DNA of 64,000 nt from Comamonas thiooxydans (GTDB lineage Bacteria; Pseudomonadota; Gammaproteobacteria; Burkholderiales; Burkholderiaceae_C), in the NCBI RefSeq assembly GCF_002157685.2, contig NZ_AP026738.1:2976001-3040000 (forward strand). Reading direction: 5' to 3'. Below the pieces are notes generated by a model. The model did not search any database and had not been told where the DNA came from. It worked only from the letters and a program-made list of their open reading frames with translations. The position numbers and the translations under genes are program-made. Positions 1 through 8,987 of this stretch are shown here, piece after piece (position 1 is the stretch's first letter; each line of letters begins with the position of its first letter).

Positions 1-765
1 AGTTGCTTGGATCTCTGACCTTCTACTGCTCAAGCACAGGGCACTGTCTGGAAGAATAGAACAAGCTAGGCCGTCCTCCACCACCGCCAATGCGGTATGC
101 ACTGCCCCAACCTCCGCAACGACGTTCAGCACGATGCGGTGGGGCAGAAGCACCGAATCCACCAGACTCCGGATCGGGTTGTGCGACCCTGGCAGCACCA
201 ACGGGAAGTCGGCCAACACCTCAAGGCTAACTTGCCTCGGTAATCGGTAGCCTTTCGGCGCAACAAGCACCATCCGCTCGCGCATCAACGGTTCATACGA
301 CAGCAGCGGCGTGGGTGCTGGATCAAATAGCAAACCCAGATCGATACGACCTGCTATTAAGCCTTCGCGCAGCGAAAGACTAAGCCCCTCGACTACGGAC
401 AACAATGCATTCGGCAAACGACGCCGAAATTCCCGAATCAGGGGGACCCCCAAGCCCATGGCCACTCGATTAGGCAAGCCAACGACGATTCGTCCAACGG
501 GTTCTGAATGCATCTCCTTAAGGTCCGACAGTGCTTGGCTGGCCGCATTGAGCATGACGCGCGCATGAGCGAGCAGCGCATGACCGGCAGCTGTCGCAGT
601 GACCCCCCTCCCGGTGCGTTCCAACAAACGTTGTCCAAGCTCCTCTTCCAGCAAGGCTATCTGCCGACTGACACTGGGTTGCGCAAGGTTGAGGGTCGCT
701 GCGGCACGGCTGAAACTACCTTGCTCAGCAACAGCGACGAAGTATTCAAGCTGCCGCAGATCCAT
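1..765 (-). CDS. LysR-type transcriptional regulator (3' end beyond window)
   Basis: 255 codons are open from the ATG at 765 down to base 1, so the last part of the effector domain lies outside the window. The N-terminus reads MDLRQLEYFVAVAEQGSFSR, followed by a classic LysR winged helix-turn-helix (AAATLNLAQPSVSRQIALLE, about residues 21-40) and the start of a periplasmic-binding-like effector domain. The family usually has about 300 residues, so roughly 45-50 are missing. It is divergent from the SDR gene at 889, which makes it the likely regulator of that cluster. The inducer cannot be read from the sequence. Confidence 0.9.
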   Translation of the reverse strand, partial: MDLRQLEYFVAVAEQGSFSRAAATLNLAQPSVSRQIALLEEELGQRLLERTGRGVTATAAGHALLAHARVMLNAASQALSDLKEMHSEPVGRIVVGLPNRVAMGLGVPLIREFRRRLPNALLSVVEGLSLSLREGLIAGRIDLGLLFDPAPTPLLSYEPLMRERMVLVAPKGYRLPRQVSLEVLADFPLVLPGSHNPIRSLVDSVLLPHRIVLNVVAEVGAVHTALAVVEDGLACSILPDSALCLSSRRSEIQAT

Positions 766-776
766 AGGAAATAGAC

Positions 777-796
777 ATAGCTGATATAGGAGCTAT
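777..796. promoter_or_regulatory. Inverted repeat in the LysR/SDR divergent promoter region
   Basis: ATAGCT, 8 bases, then AGCTAT: a 6-bp-arm inverted repeat between the divergent LysR gene (start 765) and the SDR gene (start 889). Its position and interrupted-palindrome form suit a LysR binding site. No promoter boxes were confidently identified. Confidence 0.4.
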
Positions 797-888
797 CGAG
801 TTTAACTTACCCACTCGAAAGCGCAAACTGATTTCCATGCAGCATCCGCAACAACGGTTGCTCAGCTAATTCAATGACAGGAGCAAGC

Positions 889-1686
889 ATGAGAAGGTTC
901 GAATCCAAAATCGCCATCGTAACGGGCGCCGGTTGCGTCGGAGCAGGCTGGGGCAACGGTCGTGCAATGGCCGTTCGCCTCGCCGAGGAAGGCGCCAAAG
1001 TACTGGCTGTCGATCGCGACCAGGATCGATTGAATGAAACGCTATCTCTAGCGGGCGATGCAGCCTCTTCCATCACGACCTGCATCTGTGATGTGACCAG
1101 TTCTGCAAGCGTACAAGCCATGGTCGAAGCATGTCTGTCGACTTATGGTGCCCCGGACATCTTGATCAACAACGTAGGCGGCTCCGCTGCAGGAGGGCCA
1201 GTGCAGTTGAGCGAGGAAGCCTGGGACAGTCAGATTGACATCAACCTCAAAAGCGTCTTCCTGACCTGCAAATATGTGCTGCCACACATGGTGGAGCACA
1301 AACGCGGCGCCATTGTCAATGTGGCGTCCACATCAGGCCTTCGCTGGACTGGCAGCGCTCAGGTTGCTTACGCCGCAAGCAAAGCCGGCGTGATCCATCT
1401 TTCTCGCGTAGTTGCCGTTCAGCATGCTCCGGATGGGATCCGCGTGAATACGGTAGTCCCAGGTCAGTTGCACACCCCTATGGTTGAGGTGCGCCTAGCC
1501 AAGCAGCGCACGGGAGGCGATGTGGAGTCTTTGCTGGCATCACGTGTCAAGCGTATTCCTCTTGGCTTCATGGGTGACGGTCGCGATACGGCAAGTGCTG
1601 CACTCTATCTCGCTAGTGACGAAGCACAGTTCATTACAGGAACGGAACTGGTCGTGGATGGTGGCATGACTGCTCGCTGCGACTGA
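889..1686 (+). CDS. SDR family NAD(P)-dependent oxidoreductase
   Basis: Short-chain dehydrogenase of 265 residues. The Rossmann motif is [17 protein letters not shown] at about residues 10-26, the NNVGG segment follows the mid-domain, and the catalytic Ser plus YxxxK appear as ASTSG then YAASK. An upstream in-frame ATG exists at 874, but the GGAG at 880-883 sits correctly for the ATG at 889. The C-terminal VVDGGM is typical of the classical subgroup. It is first of four codirectional genes (SDR, Bug receptor, CMD-family protein, amidohydrolase), pointing to oxidation of an alcohol or diol intermediate. The substrate is unknown. Confidence 0.9.
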   Translation: MRRFESKIAIVTGAGCVGAGWGNGRAMAVRLAEEGAKVLAVDRDQDRLNETLSLAGDAASSITTCICDVTSSASVQAMVEACLSTYGAPDILINNVGGSAAGGPVQLSEEAWDSQIDINLKSVFLTCKYVLPHMVEHKRGAIVNVASTSGLRWTGSAQVAYAASKAGVIHLSRVVAVQHAPDGIRVNTVVPGQLHTPMVEVRLAKQRTGGDVESLLASRVKRIPLGFMGDGRDTASAALYLASDEAQFITGTELVVDGGMTARCD

Positions 1687-1713
1687 GCAATGCCAGTGCA
1701 AGGAGACATATTC

Positions 1714-2679
1714 GTGAACAAAAGACACATCCTCATCGCGGCGGCAGCGCTCTCGCTGGCACCTATCAGTTATGCGCAGTCCAGTGGAAAACCCGTGCGC
1801 ATCATCACCTCTTTCAGCGCAGGGGGTCCTGTCGATTTTGTTGCGCGTACCCTGGCTGATCAGCTAGGACGCGAACTCAAACGCTCAGTGATCGTGGAGA
1901 ACAAGCCTGGTGCAAATGGTGCATTAGGCGCAATGGAGACTCTGCGAGGAGAAGCCGATGGGACATCTATATGGATCACCAGTGTGGGGGCCGCAGCAAT
2001 CAACCCGTCATTGCAGGAAAAGGCGCCCTACAACACACAGCGCGACTTTGCACCAGTTTCCCTAGTGGCAAACAACGTAGAAGTGTTGGTGGTCAGCTCT
2101 AAGGACCCCGCAAAGGATGCAGCGGAGTTCGTAAAAAATGCGAAGGGCATTAAGGAGTCAACACCCATGGCTTCCTCAGGATCCGGCAGCATCCCTCACC
2201 TGGCTCTTATCCAGTTGGAAGAGTCCACAGGGGCGAAGTTCCTGCATGTCCCTTACAAAGGAATGGCACCAGCGATGACCGACATCATGGGTGGACAGGT
2301 AAAGGGCGTTTTTGCAGACGTCGCAGCCATCATGCCCCACGTCCAAGGGGGACGTCTGAAAGCCATCGGGCTAGCAGCACAGAAGCGACATCCTTCGCTT
2401 CCAAACGTGAAAACGTTCGAAGAACAAGGTATCAAGGCTGTCGACACCAATAACTGGTATGCCTTGTTCGTGTCCGCAAAGACCTCTCCCGCCGTCGTCG
2501 AGCAACTGAACAAAGCGGTGCGTGCCGCGATCGCGAATCCAGATGTCAGTGCTAGGTTGTTGCAAGGGGGCGCAGAACCGAAATCTTCTACCTCCCAGGA
2601 ACTAGCCGCTCTGCTGAAGGCGGATACGGATAAATGGGGCGCCATCATCAAGTCCCGCAACATCAAGGCAGATCAATGA
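1714..2679 (+). CDS. Bug/TctC-family periplasmic solute-binding receptor
   Basis: Tripartite tricarboxylate transporter receptor family. The best start is GTG 1714, preceded by AAGGAGAC at about 1700-1707; the in-frame ATG at 1690 lacks this spacing. Residues 1-22 form a signal peptide (basic VNKRH, hydrophobic core, cleavage after SYAQ). Family signatures include VRIITSFSAGGPVDFVART near the N-terminus, VENKPGANG and HVPYKG. No TctA/TctB membrane genes are in the window, so it is an orphan receptor, as is common in Burkholderiales. It probably captures the carboxylate degraded by the neighbouring enzymes. Confidence 0.92.
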   Translation: MNKRHILIAAAALSLAPISYAQSSGKPVRIITSFSAGGPVDFVARTLADQLGRELKRSVIVENKPGANGALGAMETLRGEADGTSIWITSVGAAAINPSLQEKAPYNTQRDFAPVSLVANNVEVLVVSSKDPAKDAAEFVKNAKGIKESTPMASSGSGSIPHLALIQLEESTGAKFLHVPYKGMAPAMTDIMGGQVKGVFADVAAIMPHVQGGRLKAIGLAAQKRHPSLPNVKTFEEQGIKAVDTNNWYALFVSAKTSPAVVEQLNKAVRAAIANPDVSARLLQGGAEPKSSTSQELAALLKADTDKWGAIIKSRNIKADQ

Positions 2680-3203
2680 CAACCTCTCATATTCGCGTGC
2701 CCCTGGTGGTACCAGGCTCGAAACCTGAACTAGCTGAGGTAGAAGCACGCATACAGTCCGAACGTGGCCGCATATCACTGCTGTATCAGGCATTGCTCAA
2801 CAGCGCACCGATTGCTGCGGGATGGGAGGCTATGTTGACCGCCGTGCGCAATCGAACAGGGATTGCGGCAGACCTGCGCGAGATGATCATTCTTCGAGTT
2901 GCCGTTTTGAACGATGCAGCCTTCGAGTTCGACGCACATATCCCCCACGCACTCAAAGCCGGCTTTCCGCAGTACAAGATTGACGCGCTCAAAAGTACGA
3001 CTCCAGAAGGAGTCTTCACTGAGCAAGAGCTGTTGCTACTGGAACTCACCGACCGCATGACACGCGATGTCAAAGTGCCAGAAGAATTGATGGAGCGCAT
3101 CAACGCACTCCACGATCCTCAGACGGTGGTTGAACTTGTGGCGACAGTAGCGGCCTACAACATGGTGTCTCGCTTCCTGGTGGCACTCAACATCTCGCAT
3201 TGA
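2676..3203 (+). CDS. Carboxymuconolactone decarboxylase / AhpD-like family protein
   Basis: 175 residues starting at the ATG that overlaps the stop of the preceding receptor gene (ATGA), so the two are translationally coupled. The CMD fold is indicated by DLREMIILRVAVLNDAAFEF and the E-F-x-x-H segment (EFDAHIPHALKAG). The CxxC pair of AhpD-type peroxidases is absent, which favours a hydrolytic or decarboxylase-like role over peroxidase activity. The exact reaction is not known. Confidence 0.82.
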   Translation: MTTSHIRVPLVVPGSKPELAEVEARIQSERGRISLLYQALLNSAPIAAGWEAMLTAVRNRTGIAADLREMIILRVAVLNDAAFEFDAHIPHALKAGFPQYKIDALKSTTPEGVFTEQELLLLELTDRMTRDVKVPEELMERINALHDPQTVVELVATVAAYNMVSRFLVALNISH

Positions 3204-3403
3204 AGCACGCAAGCACCCTCAACCAGAGCGAGCCAGCCGTCGCAAGCTCGATCGCTGCTCCTCCAATGGGGTAGTGCTTGGAGCCGCCTACATGCCTGCC
3301 CTATGAGCTCGCTAATGGCCTAACACTACCGAGGTTCAAAGCTTCATGGTGTACCAATTGACGCCTAAGCGCTCCCCCCCTGCTCAACTCACCATTGACC
3401 TGT

Positions 3404-4306
3404 ATGTCTGCCCTGACCTCCGACTTTGCTCTCCCTGTACGTACCTACCTGGAACACCCGACGGCACCAAAGTTGCGCCTGCCCCCACAGGCATGCGATA
3501 GCCATGTCCATGTTTTAGGACCTGTTGCCCGATTCCCCTACAACCCCCAGCGTCGGGCTACTCCAGTTGAGGCGCCTAAGGAGACGTTGTTTGCCTTGCA
3601 TCGTCAAATGGGCATCGAACGTTGTGTCATCGTTCAGTCGATCACACACGGCACGGACAACCGGGTTGTTGAGGATGCAATTGCTGCTGGAGGGGGGCGT
3701 TACCTCGGTGTTGCACTGGTTGATCCAGACATCCCCGACACCGAGCTTCAACGCCTCGCACAGGTGGGCTTTCGCGGCGTGCGCTTTAACTTCATGAGAC
3801 ATATCGACGGGGGGGTTACCGTCGACAAAGTCTTAGCGCTTACGCCACGCCTTGCCGCTGTGGGGATGCATTTGCAGGTGCATTTTGAAAGCGAACTGAT
3901 TCATGAACTTGCCGAGCCCCTGCAGCGCAGCCATGTACCGGTAGTGATTGATCATATGGGACGCGTGGACGCTACGCGCGGGGCTAGCCATGCTGATTTT
4001 CAAGCACTTCTCAAACTGCTAGACAATAGCCAGTTCTATGTGAAAGTAAGTGGAATTGACCGTATTGATGCCAATGCACCTCCGCAGCAACGCTACCGCA
4101 ACGGAATAGCACTGGCACGCATACTTGTAGAGCGCTTTCCAGAGCGCTGTGTTTGGGGGACAGACTGGCCCCACCCCAATCACACGCACATTCCCGACGA
4201 TGGAGTACTAGTTGATGCACTGTCTGAAATAGCTAACAGCTCCAATCTTCTTGAACACCTACTTGTCAAGAATCCGCAGGCGCTTTATCGATTTCAGGCG
4301 CATTGA
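3404..4306 (+). CDS. Amidohydrolase family 2 / 2-pyrone-4,6-dicarboxylate lactonase-like hydrolase
   Basis: 300 residues, TIM-barrel metal-dependent hydrolase. The N-terminal CDSHVHVLGP carries the HxH metal motif, VIDHMGR is the downstream His segment and WGTDWPHPN carries the catalytic Asp. This pattern matches LigI-type lactonases and related members that hydrolyse lactones or cyclic intermediates. The ATG at 3404 is preferred over the in-frame TTG at 3395; neither has a strong ribosome binding site. About 200 bases separate it from the upstream gene, so it may have its own promoter. Substrate unknown. Confidence 0.85.
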   Translation: MSALTSDFALPVRTYLEHPTAPKLRLPPQACDSHVHVLGPVARFPYNPQRRATPVEAPKETLFALHRQMGIERCVIVQSITHGTDNRVVEDAIAAGGGRYLGVALVDPDIPDTELQRLAQVGFRGVRFNFMRHIDGGVTVDKVLALTPRLAAVGMHLQVHFESELIHELAEPLQRSHVPVVIDHMGRVDATRGASHADFQALLKLLDNSQFYVKVSGIDRIDANAPPQQRYRNGIALARILVERFPERCVWGTDWPHPNHTHIPDDGVLVDALSEIANSSNLLEHLLVKNPQALYRFQAH

Positions 4307-4430
4307 GCATCTCCTTCTTGTGGTTCCTGGACGTGAGTTAGCTTTTAACCTTTCCAGAGTATCTTGGCGCGCTTTTTTAGGAGGTTGCATTTCCCGCTCT
4401 CACCTCTAAGCTCGGCGTTTTGGGATCGGC

Positions 4431-4682
4431 CCTCATCGTTGCAGCAATACAGCGATCATGGGCGAGGTAATGAGCAATAGCCACCTGCCTTTGCTGCAGC
4501 GAATATTTCGGTGCTCTTGGAGCTTGGCTTGCTGGCAAATCCTGATGCTTCAGGTAGTGCTGATACCAGCCTTTCAATGCGTTCTTGGTTGGGTACCCCA
4601 ACTGGCGAATCGTGGCTCTGACACGCAAGCCAAGCTTGATGTAAAGCTCAACTGCACGAATCCTGTCTGCGTATGAGTACAT
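4431..4682 (-). pseudogene. Truncated IS3-family transposase OrfA (HTH domain)
   Basis: Residues 1-84 of the reading frame starting at 4682 match an OrfA helix-turn-helix of the IS3 superfamily (RIRAVELYIKLG, ATIRQLGYPTKNALKGWY, then a second HTH-like repeat ending RCIAATMRA). After that the frame runs into unrelated sequence and stops at 4377, so the gene has lost its 3' half and its orfB. An AGGAGG ribosome site is still present just upstream of the start. Remnant only. Confidence 0.75.
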
Positions 4683-4960
4683 GAACTACCTCCTGGTAGT
4701 CCAAGTTTTTGTCCGCACCCCCACCGGGGGCTAGTGGGTCAATACTGGGTGGAAATCAACACTCAGCCATCTATGTGTGCCCAAGGGCGTTCAGAGGCAT
4801 GAGAATAAACGCTAGATATGCACTCGTCAAACAGTGTTGACAGTTGGCTAATCTCGATCGGTGTGATCAATCAGATCAAAAGCACCAGTAAAGCCGACGT
4901 CCCCCCGGATTTGAGTAGCGTCTGACTCTGGAGTCCAATCCCGAAGACAGGAGATTGGAC

Positions 4961-5224
4961 GTGAAAAAGAGATTTACAGAAGAACAGATCATTGGCTTCC
5001 TGCGAGAAGCGGAGTCTGGACTGCCAGTGGCAGAGCTGTGCCGTCGGCACGGTTTCTCTGAGGCTAGTTACTACCTCTGGCGTAACAAGTTCGGCGGCAT
5101 GAGCGTCTCGGACGCGAAACGGCTCAAGGAGCTAGAGCTTGAAAATGCACGTCTTAAGCGGCTGCTGGCCGAGTCCATGCTGGAGAACGAGGTGACGAAA
5201 GAAGCCTTGAGAAAAAAGTGGTGA
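4961..5224 (+). CDS. IS407-group transposase OrfA
   Basis: 87 residues with an N-terminal HTH_Tnp_1 domain (KKRFTEEQIIGFLREAESG, CRRHGFSEASYYLWRNKFGG) and a C-terminal leucine-zipper-like helix (LKELELENARLKRLLAE). GTG 4961 is preferred because AGGAG at 4949-4953 is well placed; the in-frame TTG at 4955 is too close to it. The run AAAAAAG at 5212-5218 lies in the correct frame for programmed -1 frameshifting into orfB, giving the fused OrfAB transposase. Confidence 0.93.
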   Translation: MKKRFTEEQIIGFLREAESGLPVAELCRRHGFSEASYYLWRNKFGGMSVSDAKRLKELELENARLKRLLAESMLENEVTKEALRKKW

Positions 5225-6051
5225 GCGCACCTGCACGGCGCGAGCTGGTGCGCCACATGATGGGCTGCGGGCTCAGCGAACGCCGCTCACTGCTCGTGAT
5301 CGGCATGAGCGCCAGCGCCTACCGTTACAAGCCCGCTGAAGACCGAAACGGTGCCTTGAAGGACAAGATCATCGCTCTGGCACAACGCCATCGCCGTTAC
5401 GGCGCCGGCATGATCTATCTCAAGCTCAGGCAAGCTGGTGAGATCGTCAACCACAAACGGGTGGAGCGCTTGTATGCCGAGGCTGGTTTGCAAGTAAGGA
5501 AACGCAAGCGCAAGAAGATCCCGCAGGCTGATCGCCACCCGCTACAGCGTCCGGTAACAGCCAACCAAGTGTGGTCGATGGATTTTGTCTTTGACCGCAC
5601 GGCAGAAGGACGCAGCATCAAGAGCCTGACGGTAGTCGATGATTCGACCCACGAGGCGGTAGCCATCGTGGCCGAGCGAGCAATGGGTGGCAACCAGTTG
5701 GTGCGCGTCCTGGATCAACTCGCCATCACAAGGGGACTGCCCAAAGCGATCCGAACTGACAACGGCAAGGAGTTCTGCAGTCGAGCCATGCTGAACTGGG
5801 CCCACGCCAGGGGTGTTCAGTTGTTTCTCATCGAGCCTGGCAAGCCCAACCAGAACGCCTACATCGAATCGTTCAACGGCCGCTTCAGAGAGGAATGCCT
5901 GAACGAACATTGGTTCACCAGCTTGGCACATGCCCGCGTGATCGTCGAGGCTTGGCGCCGGGAATACAACGAGGAGCGGCCGAAGAAGGTCCTTGGCGGA
6001 CTGACGCCGGCAGCTTATGCCCAAAGGCTGATGCACAACCCGTTAAATTAA
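5218..6051 (+). CDS. IS407-group transposase OrfB (DDE integrase core)
   Basis: 277 residues in the -1 frame relative to orfA and overlapping its end. The rve/DDE catalytic triad is present: Asp in VWSMDFVFD, Asp in IRTDNGKEF and Glu in AYIESFNGRFREECLNEHWF. An N-terminal HTH_21 region (HRRYGAGMIYLKLRQ) precedes it. No internal stop or frameshift is seen, so transposition competence is plausible. Confidence 0.94.
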   Translation: MVSAPARRELVRHMMGCGLSERRSLLVIGMSASAYRYKPAEDRNGALKDKIIALAQRHRRYGAGMIYLKLRQAGEIVNHKRVERLYAEAGLQVRKRKRKKIPQADRHPLQRPVTANQVWSMDFVFDRTAEGRSIKSLTVVDDSTHEAVAIVAERAMGGNQLVRVLDQLAITRGLPKAIRTDNGKEFCSRAMLNWAHARGVQLFLIEPGKPNQNAYIESFNGRFREECLNEHWFTSLAHARVIVEAWRREYNEERPKKVLGGLTPAAYAQRLMHNPLN

Positions 6052-6101
6052 TCCCCGGACTCCAAAGCCCAGTGCTACTGAAAATGGGGGGACGTCGAAG
6101 C

Positions 6102-6769
6102 TTAACGAAGCAGCACAGCATCATAGAGATACTGTGATTTCGTCTAGCAGCAGTCGATAGACTTCTATACACCAACACATTCTTTTAGTTCCGTTTAGAG
6201 TGGCTCACGCCATTTTTATGGGCTCTTGAAAATACTATTGAAAGATCTATTTAACCAATCTTAGAAATATTTCGACTGTTAAGGCATTTAATACCTTGAA
6301 GTAGAAAGTCTGCCTAGAGTAATAATATACTAAATAACATTAAATCTATTAAAAATCTAATATGGTGAAGTGCAGTTTTAAAAATTTTCAAGATTCGATA
6401 AGAAGAATAGATAACAAAAAAGAATAGATTAAATTTTCCCAGTTTTTCCATTTGCGGAAAATATTACCACATGTACGAAGCAAGAAATCAACTTAAAATA
6501 TTTAAGGAAAGCTCAGTAGATCATCCTATCGTTGAGCGAAAATTGGTTATCAATCAGTCTGCGGTGATTTTATGCTTCAGCTTAAAAACTGAGTGTTTCT
6601 GATTTGTTTTCGATAGAGGCACCTACTATCGATGTAAAGAGCATTACTAAGAGCCATGCATAAATAGAATTTACATAGAATATATTCTGAAAATAAAATA
6701 TGACAAAAGACCTCTCCGAAAAATTTACCTCGCCGTACACAAAAATTTTCAATGATCTTAACTAATTTA
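6102..6769. other. AT-rich intergenic stretch without a convincing gene
   Basis: About 670 bases between the insertion sequence and the 3' end of the LysR gene. By eye GC content is only about 30 percent in the middle, far below its surroundings. The only frame of note, 6577-6786 on the minus strand, encodes a low-complexity Leu/Ile/Phe/Cys-rich peptide with no recognisable motif and is probably not a gene. No RNA gene or clear repeat was seen. Confidence 0.6.
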
Positions 6770-7741
6770 TTATACATTGCTGTCAAACTGATTTTTTTGC
6801 ATCTGGAGTAAATCTATAAACCTAGCTGCAGAAATACTGACCGGCCTGTCTCTTTTAATTATCGTTCCAAACAATGCCAATTCGTGTTTCATTCTGTATG
6901 GAATAATTCTAAGAATTCCTGCAGATTCATATTGTTCCGCAATAGTCTTGGAAATCACAGCAACTAAATTTGACTTTTTTATGAGGTTTGTTGTTGTCAA
7001 AACCGATGGTGTCTCAATCAATGGCGACGGTAACGCTGAATGATTAGCACTAAATTCCTGCTCGACGACATCGCGCATGGGACTTCCCTTCGGCTGCAGA
7101 ACCCAGGGGTACCCGAGCAAACTATGAAAACTAATATTCGAAAATTCTGCAAGTGGATGGTGAGGACCTACCACTATACTGAGCTCTTCTGCTGCCATCG
7201 GTTGAAATATGCAGTTAGAGTGGTCATCTATTGGCAACCTACCAATCGCCAAGTCAATTAATCCATCATTTAAATACTCCATCAATTTATTACTTGTTCC
7301 GACTTCTATTATTATGGAAAGCCGCGGATACTCTTCTTTGATTTTCAGTATGGCATTCGTCAAATGCTCTGGGGATGCGGCCATGATGCTTCCCACCCGC
7401 AGCAATAGCGGTCCACCGCGTTGAATCTCTCGCACTTCAGCAGCCATGGCCTCTAATGTTCCTCGAACACCGCGAAAGTAGGAGGTCACGCACTTACCGA
7501 CCTCCGTCATCTTCAGCCGGCGCCCCATCCGTACAAACAGTGGGTGACCCATGGCCGTTTCGAGTTCATGCAACATCTTGGTGGCGGCTGGCTGTGTCAT
7601 GCCAAGCTCAGCTGCGGCTCCACGCAGAGTCCCCTGCTCCGCGATCGTCAAAAGCAATACCAATTGACGCATTCGAAGGCGGTTTAGCAGCTGCGCAGGT
7701 GGAGTTGGCGAGAAAGTACTTGATTCCATTTTTGCAATCAA
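6770..7741 (-). CDS. LysR-type transcriptional regulator (GbpR-like)
   Basis: 323 residues. The N-terminal winged HTH is at about residues 20-80 (LVLLLTIAEQGTLRGAAAEL, GMTQPAATKMLHELE) and a LysR effector domain follows. The pattern resembles the GbpR/galactose-binding-protein regulator subgroup that often controls sugar or sugar-acid transport. An in-frame ATG a few codons downstream (MESSTF, 7729) is an alternative start. It is divergent from the long pdxA-like operon starting at 7881 and is its likely regulator. The 3' half is noticeably AT-richer than the 5' half. Confidence 0.88.
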   Translation of the reverse strand: MIAKMESSTFSPTPPAQLLNRLRMRQLVLLLTIAEQGTLRGAAAELGMTQPAATKMLHELETAMGHPLFVRMGRRLKMTEVGKCVTSYFRGVRGTLEAMAAEVREIQRGGPLLLRVGSIMAASPEHLTNAILKIKEEYPRLSIIIEVGTSNKLMEYLNDGLIDLAIGRLPIDDHSNCIFQPMAAEELSIVVGPHHPLAEFSNISFHSLLGYPWVLQPKGSPMRDVVEQEFSANHSALPSPLIETPSVLTTTNLIKKSNLVAVISKTIAEQYESAGILRIIPYRMKHELALFGTIIKRDRPVSISAARFIDLLQMQKNQFDSNV

Positions 7742-7880
7742 CTATTGCCATTTTTTCAGTAGTTTGGAATCAGTGTAGTCCGTAAGATTGATCACATACA
7801 TAGGGTTTTTAGCGCCAGATACCGAGAAAACGCCTGAAGACAGGCTACCTACAACGAGACAACCTACTCATGGAGACGAT

Positions 7881-8927
7881 ATGAAGCAGAACCTAGCCGT
7901 TGTCGCGCTGACCCTTGGCGATCCTGCTGGCATCGGCGCCGAACTCGTTGCTCGCCTCCTTTCCAAACCCGAAGCCACACAGCATGCCAACCTCGTGCTG
8001 ATCGGAGACCCCTGGCTGTGGGAAAAAGGCCAGCGCGTAGCCGGCGTACGGGTTGCCACCGTGCCCGCAGAGAACCTTGCCGAAGTGCGTCATCGCTACG
8101 ACGCTAGCTTGCCCGCCTTCATCGCCATGGAGACAGTGTCGCCCAGCGATGTGGTGCAAGGCCAAGTCGGCGCAGCGGGAGGGAAGTCGGTATTGCAGGT
8201 GCTCAACCGCTGCATGGATGCGGCGCTGGCGGGCGATATCGATGCCATATGCTTTGCACCCCTGAACAAGCAGGCCATGAAGATGGGCGGACTGCACCAC
8301 GAGGACGAGCTGCACCACTTCGCCGAGTACCTGGGGGCCCAGGGCTACTTCTGCGAATTCAACACGCTGGGCGAGCTGTGGACCTCACGCATCTCCTCGC
8401 ATGTACCGCTCAAGGATGTGGCCAGCTACCTGAGCGTGGAGCGCATCACTCAGGCGGCCGAGCTGATCTACAACGCCCTGCGAGCCAGCGGCGTGGCCGC
8501 GCCCAAGGTGGCGATTGCAGGCTTCAACCCGCACAACGGCGACGGCGGCACCTGCGGCCGCGAGGAAATCGACATCATCGCGCCCGCAGTCCAGGCCCTG
8601 CAGGCGCGCGACTGGCCCAGCGATGCGCCGTTCCACGGCCCGTTCCCGGCCGACACCATCTTCCTCAAGGCGCAGGCCGGCGAGTACCAGGCCATCGTGA
8701 CCATGTACCACGACCAGGGCCAGATCGCCATCAAGCTGCTGGGCTTCTCGCGCGGGGTGACGGTGCAGGGCGGTCTGCCGATTCCCATCACCACGCCGGC
8801 CCATGGCACGGCCTACGACATCGCAGGCCAGGGCAAGGCCAATGTGGAGGCCACCTGGCAGGCGCTGCAGATTGCCGCGCGCATGGGGGCTGCCCACCGC
8901 GATCGCCAGGCTGCCCCAGCCCTCTGA
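7881..8927 (+). CDS. PdxA-family dehydrogenase (4-hydroxythreonine-4-phosphate dehydrogenase-like)
   Basis: 348 residues from ATG 7881 with GGAGA at 7872-7876; a longer frame from 7788 is unlikely. It begins ALTLGDPAGIGAELVARLL, the PdxA signature, and contains the metal-binding His segments HHEDELHHFAEYLG and MYHDQGQIAIKLLGF. PdxA2-type paralogs oxidise 4-phospho-D-threonate or D-erythronate after a DUF1537 kinase, but no such kinase is nearby. The paralog TphB of Comamonas acts on an unphosphorylated cis-diol in terephthalate breakdown. In this operon a hydroxy-acid oxidation is likely; vitamin B6 synthesis is not. Confidence 0.88.
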   Translation: MKQNLAVVALTLGDPAGIGAELVARLLSKPEATQHANLVLIGDPWLWEKGQRVAGVRVATVPAENLAEVRHRYDASLPAFIAMETVSPSDVVQGQVGAAGGKSVLQVLNRCMDAALAGDIDAICFAPLNKQAMKMGGLHHEDELHHFAEYLGAQGYFCEFNTLGELWTSRISSHVPLKDVASYLSVERITQAAELIYNALRASGVAAPKVAIAGFNPHNGDGGTCGREEIDIIAPAVQALQARDWPSDAPFHGPFPADTIFLKAQAGEYQAIVTMYHDQGQIAIKLLGFSRGVTVQGGLPIPITTPAHGTAYDIAGQGKANVEATWQALQIAARMGAAHRDRQAAPAL

Positions 8928-8987
8928 GCCCGTTTTCTTGGCGGCCTGGGCCGCCTGTCCTACTCACTCTTTTCTTCCGAGGTCTGT

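Larger units (their letters stand above)
4895..6097 (+). mobile_element. Complete IS3-family (IS407-group) insertion sequence
   Basis: The element is 1203 bp. Its ends are inverted repeats beginning CGACGTCCCCCC on the left, and the same 12 bases when the right end is read from the opposite strand; similarity continues for about 40 bases. It is flanked by a 4-bp direct repeat AAGC at 4891-4894 and 6098-6101, as expected for IS407-group target duplication. It carries overlapping orfA and orfB with a slippery run. All parts look intact, suggesting a fairly recent insertion. Confidence 0.92.

Noticed and set aside
6577..6786. Small minus-strand gene in the AT-rich gap
   Set aside because: No ribosome site, low-complexity composition and overlap with the end of the LysR gene. 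Probably chance in AT-rich DNA.
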